A DNA stretch of 26,645 bases from Discostella pseudostelligera (taxonomy: Eukaryota; Bacillariophyta; Thalassiosirophyceae; Thalassiosirales; Thalassiosiraceae), in contig JALLBK010000232.1 in NCBI GenBank assembly GCA_036940085.1, forward strand, positions 1-26,645. The letters run 5' to 3'. A program made the translations under genes and the position numbers. The first letter of the stretch is position 1; each line of letters starts with the position of its first letter. This document shows, in pieces, positions 1 through 9,471 of the stretch. Below the pieces are notes generated by a model. The model saw only the letters and a list, made by a program, of their open reading frames with translations, was not told the origin of the DNA and made no database searches.

Positions 1-516
1 ACCCTCTGACCTCTGACCCACCATCCTACCTCACTTGTCCGCTCTATCTTTATCCTGCTGCTCAACTACTAGTTGTAACTGCTGCCCCCTCTTCCTCATC
101 TTTGTGCAGATGATGTTCCTACTTCACCATTCTCCTCACCATCACCATCATCTTCCTGCTGCCTGCTGCTGCTCATCCTCATCGATCATCCACCCTTTTA
201 TCCTCACCCAGCAGGATCCTCCAGCTGCTGTTCATCCTTGCTGTGGTCTCCAACCAGTATGGTGGCTAGCCACTTCTCGTCATCCTCCTCCTCATTCTCA
301 GTTCTCAGTCTCAGCATCACCATCACCATCACACCACCATTCACCATGCACCATTCACTTTCCCACTTCCCACTGCTGCTAGTGCCCTACTAGGAGAGGA
401 GGAGTGGCTGCTGGGACAAGCTCACAACCACAAATTTTATCACCACCACCACTCTAGAGTAAGAATGTGTTTTTAACACCCAGCAATTACATTATGACTA
501 TGACTAAATGGGCATT

Positions 517-690
517 GACCACCCAATTATACTGAGAATTGAGAATCATGGTGGTGCTTGTGCTTGTTGACCACCCAATTACCCATTGCCCTATTAAGAA
601 TACTAGGTTTTGACCACCTACCCAATTACACTGCAAATGCAAATGGGCGGTCATGACCACCGACCACAAGCAACCCATCACCCAATTACA
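517..690. repeat. Degenerate short repeat built on CCACCCAATTAC
   Basis: The motif GACCACCCAATTAY or a close variant occurs four times at spacings of about 50-60 bp: 517-530, 569-582, 612-629 (with a short insertion) and about 675-690 (CATCACCCAATTAC). The sequence between copies differs, so this is either an old decayed tandem array or clustered binding-type words in low-complexity DNA. No gene is associated with it. Confidence 0.5.
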
Positions 691-1029
691 CTAATATGAA
701 TGGACAATGGTGGTGGTGATAGTGATGATGACTGCCCCTAGTACCAGGAGCACAAGTACAAGCAACAGCAACTAGAAGAATAGAGCCCATTGGATCCTTT
801 GTAACAATGGTTACAAAGATGGAGCATCTGGCCTTTGCCAGGTGCAAGATGTGTAACTTGAAGAATATCCTGAAGGGATAAGCGCGGTGCCAGCTGGAAG
901 CATCCTTCTGGAAGATACTGTCAGCAACTGACATCATCATCACCACATACTCTTTGAATCCCCACTTCTGCTGGAGTACTAGTAGAGATTACTAGGATGC
1001 ACCTCCTGCCCTGCCTACATGACCCTCCT

Positions 1030-1372
1030 TTTCTTCTTCCTCCTCCTTCATTTTCCTCCTCCCTCCTCCCTTTAGTTGTTGGGGTCATATTTCGTACTAG
1101 TCGTAGCACTCATACAGCAGACCCCTAGCACCAATGATGATGATGTTGCTGCACACTGCACACTCACATCACACAACCACAAGCTACCACCTACCACCAC
1201 CACCTAGATAGAGAGTAGATATACCTGTATCTTCCTTCCTCCTTCCTCCTTCATTCTCCTCCTCATGACTATCCAGTTGTAGGGGTAGTAGGGGTACTGT
1301 AGGAGGCTACTACCACCAGCAGCAGACCCCTCAGTAGAGCACCACCCACTAATGATGATCATGATGATTGAT
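1030..1372. repeat. Diverged tandem duplication of about 120-140 bp
   Basis: Two blocks, about 1030-1147 and 1230-1372, share the same order of words: a pyrimidine tract with CCTCCTTCATT, then an AGTTGT..GGGG segment, then CAGACCCCT, AGCACCA and AATGATGAT. The blocks are diverged and contain indels. The order of shared words supports a common origin rather than chance low complexity, but an alignment would be needed to be certain. Confidence 0.45.
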
Positions 1373-1423
1373 GATGTCTCAACACAGCATCTCACCACAC
1401 CACCACAACCGCAACCTAGCTCT

Positions 1424-2257
1424 GGTGGATTGGGAGGGCCTCCGAGATGGCCTCAAAGGCAGACCGGCAATGTTTGGGATTTGGCTGGCAAAACAATCGG
1501 TTGGGGTGTGCGCAACTCAGAGGAACATGGCACTCATCACCGGAGAGAGGGACATTCTATGCCCAAACTGTCAATTGTATCGGGAGGATTCTTCTCATCT
1601 TAACCGATGCGATGCATGGACACGGGACATTCACTGCTATTCAAGGACAGCGTTCAAAAACTTGGGATGTGGATGGAGGCTTCAGGATGCACTGACTCCG
1701 ACTTGGCCCACTGGATTAAAAAGTTTCTTCTCACTCGGGGACGACAGCCCTGCCAGATGCTCAGAAATATGCCTGCGGCAATTGCCTCCATCACTGTAGA
1801 CATCGACACAACAGTGGATCTACAGCAACTTCACTCTTCACCATAGAACACGGGGATATCTGGCGCTAAAAAAGAAGGCCAAGGACGTACTTTCGGAAAT
1901 TGCTGAATTGACGGAACAGCACCCTGCTGAGGACCTTCCGGAAGATAGTAGGTTCTTTTGGAGATGGATTTTGAGTCGTTAGTCTTGGCTTCTTATCAAC
2001 GACAAGCATATTGGGTTCTGGTGATGAAAGCAGCACTTCAGGGCAGAAAAAGGGGTGGTTTGCACACGTGGAAGCGGAGGTCCAGGGGTGGGATGCAAGC
2101 GAGTCGGCCAGTACGACTGACAACATTGGAATATGACCGAGTAGCCCAGGTGGATGGGGCCGGCAACCGCTCTGGGAAGCAGCAACCTTGGGCACAGGGT
2201 GGGAAGAATGAGTCTCAAAACGGCTCCAACAAATGCTTACGGAAGCCAAACTAAGAG
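1424..2257 (+). pseudogene. Frame-broken retroelement C-terminal fragment
   Basis: The coding signal continues across four segments that alternate between two frames. About 1424-1690 carries a W..L...R..MFGIW..KQ segment and a Cys-x2-Cys-x8-His-x3-Cys cluster (codons 1560-1610). About 1693-1846 carries LAHWIKKFLLTRGRQP. 1854-1979 carries GYLALKKKAKDVLSEI and ends at a TAG. About 1983-2040 carries ASYQRQAYWVLVMKAAL. From memory, this order (CPxC...H..RC cluster, 'WI.KY...RG..P', 'RGYL..K', 'QKYW..A..AAL') matches the part downstream of the reverse transcriptase in abundant diatom retroelement proteins. No RT or endonuclease domain is present, so this would be a 5'-truncated, decayed copy. The family assignment is recollection and was not searched; the frame alternation is seen directly. 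Confidence 0.5.
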
Positions 2258-2436
2258 CAACTGGAGAGGAACGATGTTAAGAGGTTACATTCTTCTTAAC
2301 CTGCTTATCCTGGCTGTAGGTCAATGAGGCATTCAGGGGAACGGGCCCTTGTTCGCTGCTGATCCGGTGACCATGCTGTTCCACAAAGGGATGGCATTTG
2401 AAAAGACTAGGGGTGTCTGCGCATTCAAGTAGCATA

Positions 2437-2461
2437 ATTTGTTAAGTTATTATTATTATTA
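2437..2461 (+). repeat. (TTA)n microsatellite tail
   Basis: A short TTA/ATT run follows the decayed retroelement fragment by about 180 bp. Non-LTR retrotransposons often end in short simple repeats, so this may mark the 3' end of the insertion. That link is inference; the repeat itself is plain in the sequence. Confidence 0.4.
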
Positions 2462-3712
2462 CAACCACAACCTAGCAGTACCACCACAACCAACCAAGAA
2501 TCAAGTGACAAGGAGATGGTGGGCTATGTAGGGATGAGTGCCACTGCTGTCACCATGCTGGTGTGCTGGTGTAATTTCAATGTAATCAAGAAGAAATCAA
2601 AACAAAGCAGAAAATCATGCTGTGTGCTGTGGCACCAGAGGGAGGAGCAATGTGCAGTGTGAACCAAGGTTTGATGATTGATGAGGGGGGGGGTGCGGGG
2701 TGCAGGGACAGGGGCAAGGATGTGGAGGTGAGAGGTGAGTGATGATGTGGCATTGATCATGCACAATGATGCTCAGATAAAGTGTTTCTCATCATCATGA
2801 TGATGAGAATGATGAAGGATTATTGATCATGAGATGATGAAGTACTAGAAGTAGGAGTAGTACTGGTACTAGTAGTAGCACTCAGGAGAAGAAGATGGGT
2901 TCCTCTTTCTCCTGCTCATTGCTCATTCTTGCCTAGTACCCCATACTACTCTACTAGTGGGACCACTGGGACAATGTTATCATTGATCAGCAGGAGGAAC
3001 AGGAGGTGCTGATGTGGTGACCACAGCAAGACACCAACGCCACTGCTGCCACATCAAGAATTACAGCAGCAATGCAGCACTAGCATCTGTATTTGGCTAT
3101 GATGAGCTAGTATGAATGAGATAATAGTGGTGTGGAGAAGTGGAAGGAGAAACATGATGAGAAGAAAGAAGAGTGGATGGAGGTGTATCATATGTTGTTG
3201 ATGCCAAGCAATGCCATAACAAGAATGCTCCCCTTCAAGTTTATGGGGATCGTATGGGGAGGGTTCTCCAGCGAATTCCTGCTGTGCATGCGTTCGTCGG
3301 ACTGTTCCATGGTCGAGCATCAGAATGACGTTTGCGTGGATGACAAGGTTCAAGTACCTTCTATGTTCTTCTCACACGCACAAACGAACATGTTTCTCAC
3401 CACAGAATTATTTGTGGATGCGGAGGCTGAGAGGTGCGCAAAACATGAATTTAGCGAAAAATGAATGTCATTCAATACGTTAAATCTCCCGAGAATTAGA
3501 CTATTCCACAATGTCGCATCTCTCCTCGTCACCTAACGGAAGAAGCAGAGAGCACTTCTCTGCCAAAGAGATATTATTATGTGCACGTCAATCATTCTCA
3601 ATAAATAATAATCCAGGGACATAATCCAATCCTCATACCACAGTCAATACGATACCGAAGCGAAGAGCCACGAGCATCACCCATCAATCAAAGCAATCTA
3701 CCCCCCGGAGAA
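2462..3712. other. Gene-poor region upstream of the HSF gene
   Basis: This stretch contains simple-sequence DNA: GATGAT/CATCAT tracts, a perfect 24-bp palindrome at 2786-2809, CTAGTAC words, and a G-rich run at 2685-2714. The longest frames (for example 3132-3464) show no domain, no codon pattern like the real genes nearby, and an overlapping antisense frame of similar length, so I do not call them. The last 200 bp should hold the promoter and 5' UTR of the downstream gene. Confidence 0.55.
2685..2714 (+). other. G-quadruplex motif
   Basis: Four G runs (9, 4, 3 and 4 bases) are separated by loops of three to four bases (TGC, TGCA, ACA). This satisfies the simple G3+N1-7 rule on the + strand. 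It lies in gene-poor DNA with no evident function. Confidence 0.55.
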
Positions 3713-4053
3713 ATGTCAGATCCATCTAATATTCATCGCGCAGCGTCCATGGCAGTGTCAGTCGACGGCGGGAGCGACCCTGCGTCGGCGGCCAACTCCG
3801 TCTCTACTGCGAACTCCACCTCTACCACCTCCACCGCGGCATCATCGTGCCCTTCTTCCGTAACGGGGTCGACAATGCCATATAATACGGGAGGATGGGC
3901 GTGGTCGTCAGCGGAAGAAAGAGGGTCCGCTGCATTATCCATCGAGAAGACCCTCTCATCTCCGTTTGCGTCGGATGACAATCTTGTCGGAGCCGGTGCA
4001 CCCATCAATGAGAGCAAGGTATCGCCATCACAAGTCGATTCGACGTCGGGCGG

Positions 4054-4097
<44 letters not shown>

Positions 4098-5706
4098 GTG
4101 TCGACAGAAGTGGTAATAATCAATCGATCTTGCAGATGAGCGCCCCTCTCCATCCCGTCGCCGAGTTTCTATTCCAACTCACCAAGATGTTGACGGATGC
4201 CAATACAGAGTTCATTGAGTGGCGCAACGCCTCGATATTTGTGCATGATCCTCCGGTGAGTACATGAGCTGCTACTACAAATACTACTTCTGCTGCTGTT
4301 TCGATTATAAATAGTGTGTATGAGAGTCACTCATTATTTTCTAACGCGTACTCTCGACTGCTGACTGATGATACCGCTTGCTACAGGGTCTGGAGAGAGA
4401 TATTTTGCCCAAGTACTTTCGTCACTCCAACTATTCCAGCTTTGTGAGTAACAACCATTATCACTTATCTTGATCGAAGTGTGTCCCCGCTCATGCTGCA
4501 TATCTTATGGTGCACTCGTTATATTCATAGCAACGACAAATGAACTACTTTGGTTTCCGCAAGATTGCTGGGAAGGGCAAAATGGCCCCCTGCTCCTATG
4601 TCAATGAGCTCGCCACGGAAGACATATCCAGTCTCCTATTCATTAAGCGCAAGAAGGCGGGCATTTCCAGTGCCGCCGCCAAGCTCATTGCACAGCAAAA
4701 TCAAATCACCCGTTCCTTGGATGGGTCATTGGGAAGGATGGGCTATTCCTTGGGAGGTGTGGTGGGAGCCGACCCATCCTCCATGGGAGGGGCGTCGTTG
4801 GCAGTCTCATCCCTCAACGATCCACAGAGTGTAATACTTGCCCAGCTCCAACAAGCCCATCTAATGTCGTTGACGAACCCTGGCATTCAATCTACTACCC
4901 AGAGCAAGGCCATCAATGACTTGAACATTGGTGCCAGCGGTATCAGCAATGTTCTCTTGACCACGGATCAGGGAAACGTGTTCCTGAGCTCATCCAATAA
5001 CCCCAACACTCGCACCAACGGTGTAGCTACCGATACTCAATCACTGCTGATGCAAGAGGCAACAGCATCTTCACTAGCGGGGGGTGGCGGCGGTATGCGC
5101 ATCTCTCCAACTGAATTATTCTCGTTTTCGGAAAGACATCCAGACAATCTAGTTCATCTCGATTCTGCTGCCAATCTACGCGCTTTACTCAATCAGCAGA
5201 TTTCCATGTTCAACACACCCGGAGATACGCTAGTACCATCGTTGTCTACGATCAATCATTCCATTGGAGGCTTGGGAAATTCATTGCCTCCGAATACTAC
5301 TTCTGCAAACGCAGCAAGACATGGCCCAGCATCATCCGCGTCTAATGCAAGCGCAGCAGCCAATCGAGGAATAGTATATGGATGGAACGATATTCTGGCG
5401 GGTATGGGAATATATGGTGACGCTGTTGACACCACCAACAGGTCTCTTCTCCAGCTCGAGCAGCAATTACTCTACCAAGGCACTGTCGATGCTACATCAC
5501 CCNTGTCGATGCTACATCACCCTTCAACCTTGAAGGGATCTTCGGCTTGGGAGCATCAAATAGTAATGGAGGCCATAATGTTTACCAGTCTTGAGGATAA
5601 CGGCGCACATCATCATCTGCCCGCGGGTAATAGTATTTGCGTGCATTCTCTGCCGACCGTCTGCAGCCACTCAACATGCACCGCAGTGCATTCCCTACTT
5701 CAATAA
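3713..5706 (+). CDS. Heat shock factor-type transcription factor
   Basis: Three exons: 3713-4255, 4387-4443 and 4531 to the end, with introns of 131 and 87 nt, both GTGAGT...AG and both phase 0. The HSF-type DNA-binding domain crosses all three exons (about residues 145-240): [14 protein letters not shown], then [11 protein letters not shown], then [24 protein letters not shown], the last split here at the exon 2/3 border after SSF. HSF proteins bind heat-shock elements in the nucleus, and diatoms carry many of them. The N-terminus is Ser/Thr/Ala-rich with a 13-codon GCT alanine run. The C-terminal part is Asn/Gln/Ser-rich with no clear HR-A/B coiled coil. A single N at 5503 sits between two 19-bp copies. 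Read through, the frame ends at 5706 (591 residues); if the duplicate is collapsed the frame changes and ends at 5594 (about 547 residues). The C-terminus is therefore uncertain. The ATG at 3713 is the first in-frame start. Confidence 0.9.
4055..4093 (+). repeat. GCT trinucleotide run encoding polyalanine
   Basis: Thirteen pure GCT codons give a polyalanine run, flanked by GGT glycine codons, in the HSF N-terminal region just before the DNA-binding domain. The pure repeat is likely to vary in length between strains. Confidence 0.9.
5484..5522 (+). other. Assembly join: 19-bp duplicate around one N
   Basis: The 19-bp word starting TGTCGATGCTACATC (5484-5502) is repeated exactly at 5504-5522 with a single N between. 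This is the usual signature of two contigs whose ends overlap but were scaffolded with a minimal gap instead of merged. It lies inside the third exon of the HSF gene and controls that protein's C-terminus. Confidence 0.9.
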
Positions 5707-6077
5707 TATTTGTACATAGAGTTACTTTTGTTTAAATTACTAATACTCCTACTACCGAAGGAAATGAAGCCAATGATATTCTCAGGCGGTTCAAATTCTT
5801 ACCTAGACGTATTGGGCGACATCATCGTCTTGTGTCAACTTTCTTATTTGTTCCTGGAAGCTTCAGAATTATGCTCTTCGTCGCATCATTATTTCACTTC
5901 ATCTCTAGCTCACGCACCGGGAATCGGACATAGAATCACATCTTCATACATGGCCAACAAAGGATTGTGTATGATATCGTATTGTGTTATCATGGACATC
6001 TATTCCCGCAATCATCACTGCAAATGAATAACCGCGGATAAAGTCAATGTGCGTCGGACGGTGTGCTGCCGACGCCC
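5707..6077. other. Convergent intergenic space, HSF and helicase
   Basis: This is the 3' flank of two converging genes. An open frame across 5710-6027 starts at TTG rather than ATG and encodes nothing recognisable, so it is not called. If the HSF frame really stops at 5594, the space begins there. I see no RNA gene or repeat. Confidence 0.6.
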
Positions 6078-8967
6078 TCAAGCAGAATGAATGCGAAGGA
6101 CTCTCTCAATAGTACTAACAACTGCAATAGAATTCGTTCCTCCTTCATCTACTTTCATTGTAGGATCAAGTGTTGAGACATATTTCACTCCTTCCAAAGG
6201 ATTTGACGCGATGCCTTCATCCCATTCCCTTGGACCCGATCCGTACCACAATCCATTCCGGTAGCAAAACATTAGCCACTGTCTCCAACATGGGTCCTTC
6301 CACATACACGACGGATCTCCCACGACAATAAACAGATTCTCCGCTCTCGTCATGGCCACATTTGACTGTTTGGGCTGCCTGAAAACACCCATCCTTCGTT
6401 GAACATCGTGATCGACAAAGTCGGCGTTGGTTCGCGTGAGACTCAATACAATTACGTCTTGCTCAACTGCTTGATAGTTTTCTATTGTGCCAACATTAAC
6501 ATCGTAAAAGCCTAACTTTCGGAGACGATTTCTGATGTCCATAACTTGCCCACGGAAGGGAGACATTACTCCAATTTGTTTCGGTGCGACGCCACCAATT
6601 ATGAGAGTTGAAACAATGGCCGCGACAGCCTCGGCTTCAGGGATATTTTGCCAGGATTCTGTACCCGAAATGTAGGCAAGGCCTACAGAACTATCTTTTC
6701 CTCTTACTCCTCGAAAGTGGATTGGCCAAGTCGTCTGGCGATGAATTTGAGACAACGATTCAGACACGAGGAAAGTTACACTTGCATCGGGAGCCACCGG
6801 GCAGCTTACTGGCCGTGAGAGAGCCTCGACCTTGCGCAACATTTCACACCAATAATCATGCGTAACCGAGTCTGTCGCCTTGGCGCTCGTCAAGCGGTCG
6901 TAGTAAAAGAAAGAACTCGGCATCATCAGGAAGGAAGGATGACCACGATAATTCTTTGTAAGGAAAATCGTCAACTGCTCTTGACCATCGATTTTGGCAT
7001 AATATCTGATGAGATCCGTGATCGATTCCACATCGTCACGAGAGTCGTTGTTGGGTCCGAGTAGCGATTGTTCTCCACCTCCCATGCATGTCACCGGTCG
7101 TCGTAGCAATCTTTCCATCAGACTTCGACCAAGGGTATCTCCCACCTTGTTCGCATACACACGTGGAGAAAGCTGACGAGGATCACTGCGTATAAAAAAT
7201 TAAAGGTCAGGAATAGGTGGTAGGAATGGCGATGCAAACATGCAAAGCAGTCAATGGAACAACGTACCCAATCAACGCTATTTCCACCTTTCTACCACCG
7301 GGCTGAGTATCAACAACACAGCTGATCGGGCATAAGATTTCAGGCTCTGTCGCCTGAGCAGATTCGTCAATGAACAAGTGCGTAAAGAATACATCTTCAC
7401 TCAATGTAATGTTTCCGAAGCTCACACCAAGTGTATTGTTCTCAGGCTGAAGATAGGACCTGAAACAATCACGCTTTGCTCTAATGCAATGGTTGGTGAT
7501 GTTTGCTCGGAATAATATATGAGCATCCATACACGTACAGATGACTGCCCGAAAGCCTTTCCAAGTTGTTGGCGACGGTAATGAGAATGCGCCAGTACCA
7601 GGTGATTGGCATGTAAATGGCAAGATGTAGTCAGGGACCGTGTTGGAGTGTCGCGAGGCATCGTACAGGCGGAAGATTTCCGATTGATTGAGATACCTAC
7701 TCAATCGTCGGGTTAGGACATCACTTGCTGCATGACTAGGGCAGCAAATGAGCACTCTATTGGTATTCGTTTGCCTATGCTCCTCCCATTGCAGTAGTCC
7801 CAATACATCCACAATGGCACATATCAACGTTTTCGTCTTGCCAGTACCAGCAGGACCCGTCAATATCATTGGAGGCCGTATCGAGCCAAAGCTCGGATCC
7901 AAAGTTCGTGCTCTCACCAACCGAACAAAGGATGACTGCAACTCATTTAACTGTCTATCAATACCATCGCTGTTGTCCATTGTACGCATTTGTGCACGAG
8001 TGAGAGGTTTCACCACGGGTGCCGACAGAGGAAAAAAGAGAGTTTCTAACTCATTCCGTTGGACCAATGACGATTGCTCCAACCAATCCAATGCAGTTAA
8101 GGATCGTTCTAACACTGTAGAGGCCGGGATGAATCGCATAGTGTACCTTCTTTCCCAACTGGGATCATTTAGCGCTTGCACTTGCTGAGGAGTGAGGTCC
8201 CAATCAATGATAATTTGATCCGCTTGATTGCGATACCCACGCACAATCGACAAGATGCGAGTTTCAATTTCGATGGTGAAGGGTGCAGGTACCAATCGTC
8301 CAAAATGATCCATTGTTTGTCCCGCCACTGGCTTCTTTGGCCTAAGCAAAACAATGTCCGATATCTGCAATGATGGCCGAGCATCACATATGCCCACATA
8401 ATGGATGACTGCACACTTGTCATTGAATCGACTGAGCTGCCAATGCATCAATGAATACTTCTCATACAATCGCATCAACTCTTCATGTTCTGAACGCAAA
8501 GCCGAGCGAAAGGTTGATGCATACTCTGCAATTGAGGTAGTCTCATCAAGGTCCGCGGCAAAGTACGGCCGTTCTGCCGCAGTACTAGCGTCCTCCCGCA
8601 ATGCAAATGTCAAATCGGGAGGCACGGTGTGAGTAGGCATGGGCGAGTAGAACTGAGCCCCATGTGAATGTCGTGATGGTGTCGTCATGCTGTTGCTGTT
8701 GCCCGATGATGCAGAATAGGTAGGAGAACATGAACATGTGCATGGCACTTGTGGTATAAAAGTCTTGGCCAAGTGGGCAATGACTAGGTTCATATCGCTG
8801 GGCGACGCACCATTCAGGTAGCGGTTGCGTAGGACCCATCGGTCGTCGACTGGGGCGAGATTTGCGGCCTTGACTTTGGCAGGAACGAAGCTATCTCGGA
8901 GGACGGCCGTTCCCTTCACCCACTGCTCGTTGCGTTTGGCCTTTTCCTGTCTCTTGCCCTGGCCCAT
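6078..8967 (-). CDS. MOV10/SDE3-like SF1 RNA helicase
   Basis: Two exons, 8967-7268 and 7185-6078. The 82-nt intron (GTACGT...GCAG) splits a glycine codon and joins ALIG to DPRQLSP. The product is about 935 residues. Superfamily 1B motifs appear in order: Walker A GPAGTGKT (371-378), motif Ia-like ICCPSHAASD (about 407-416), DESAQATEPE (534-543), GDPRQLSP (567-574), NYRGHP (645-650), IGVMSPFRGQV (771-781), a motif V region IENYQAVEQD (801-810), and NVAMTRAENLFIVVGDP (842-858). The order and the N-terminal barrel-like region (RPSLQISDIVLLR) fit the UPF1-like clade, nearest to MOV10/SDE3/Armitage, which work in small-RNA silencing and RNP remodelling. Motif V has QAVE where the family normally has QGxE. 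The start is an ATG with a basic N-terminus (MGQGKRQEKAKR). The exact subfamily is inferred from motif texture. Confidence 0.88.
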
Positions 8968-9471
8968 GGTGAATGAGTTTACCGTCGCCGTCGGAGCGTA
9001 GGAGTAGGAGTGCGGGCGGCTGAGCAGGGGCTCTCGCTCAGGCTAGCTAGAATCTGCGTCTGAGTCGTCTTTTGTCTTCGTTGCAAGACATAAAAGTGGA
9101 GCTTCATTGGCGATACTACGTACAGATGTTGCCGTAGATATGATTGCCAAAATAGCTGTGCATGGTGATGTTGGATTGTTTGGATGGATGGTGTTGAGTT
9201 CGTTGAGGTTCGCTGGTGTTGTTTTTCTTCCCGCCATTTTCGATCATCGCCGCTTTATCGCCACCCGCTTCCTCCCGCCATTTTCGCCACTCAACACTCA
9301 TTCAACATCGCTCGCCTCCGACTTCGACTTCATATTCCTAATATTCTTCTTCTCACCGCCCACCTTCACCGCCCGCTCACCGCCCATCCATTTCCGCCTC
9401 CCCTTTCCACTGTGCTGCTGCCAACCTCTACTGTCTACTGCACCCCCTCTCTCCACCTGCCGCCAATATCA
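8968..9471. promoter_or_regulatory. Divergent promoter space, helicase and SET gene
   Basis: About 500 bp separate the two divergent start codons. The SET-proximal 200 bp is pyrimidine-rich on the + strand, with repeated CACCGCCC/CTCACCGCC words (about 9350-9410), probably core promoter or 5' UTR. An in-frame ATG at 9184 would extend the SET protein through this tract, but the added peptide is low-complexity, so I prefer the ATG at 9472. No TATA box is clear. Confidence 0.45.

Larger units (their letters stand above)
1..1423. other. Gene-poor low-complexity region
   Basis: No convincing gene is seen. The DNA is dominated by imperfect CCACC, CATCAC, GATGAT and CTCCTC tracts and scattered ACTAGTAC-like words. 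Open frames here encode His/Pro/Ser-rich or Met/Val-rich strings typical of translated simple repeats, often with no ATG start. Two repeat families inside it are listed separately. Confidence 0.7.

Noticed and set aside
1..25. Possible telomeric or subtelomeric repeat at the window start (ACCCTCTGACCTCTGACCC)
   Set aside because: Only two imperfect units of a CTCTGACC word are present and they do not match the CCCTAA telomere unit.
35..382. 115-codon His/Ser/Cys/Pro-rich frame
   Set aside because: It translates a CCACC/CATCAC/CTGCTG simple-sequence tract and lacks an ATG at its reported start.
2786..2809. Perfect 24-bp palindrome
   Set aside because: It is built from CATCAT/GATGAT simple repeats that abound nearby, so it is expected from composition.
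3132..3464. 110-codon open frame upstream of the HSF gene
   Set aside because: No recognisable domain, repetitive Lys/Glu start, a comparable antisense frame, and location in low-complexity DNA.
5790..5806. tRNA B-box-like GGTTCAAATTC
   Set aside because: No 5-bp T stem around the loop and no cloverleaf partners in the neighbourhood.
9184..9471. 96-residue N-terminal extension of the SET protein from ATG 9184
   Set aside because: The added peptide comes from a pyrimidine-rich promoter-like tract with CACCGCCC repeats; the ATG at 9472 gives a cleaner targeting-type N-terminus.
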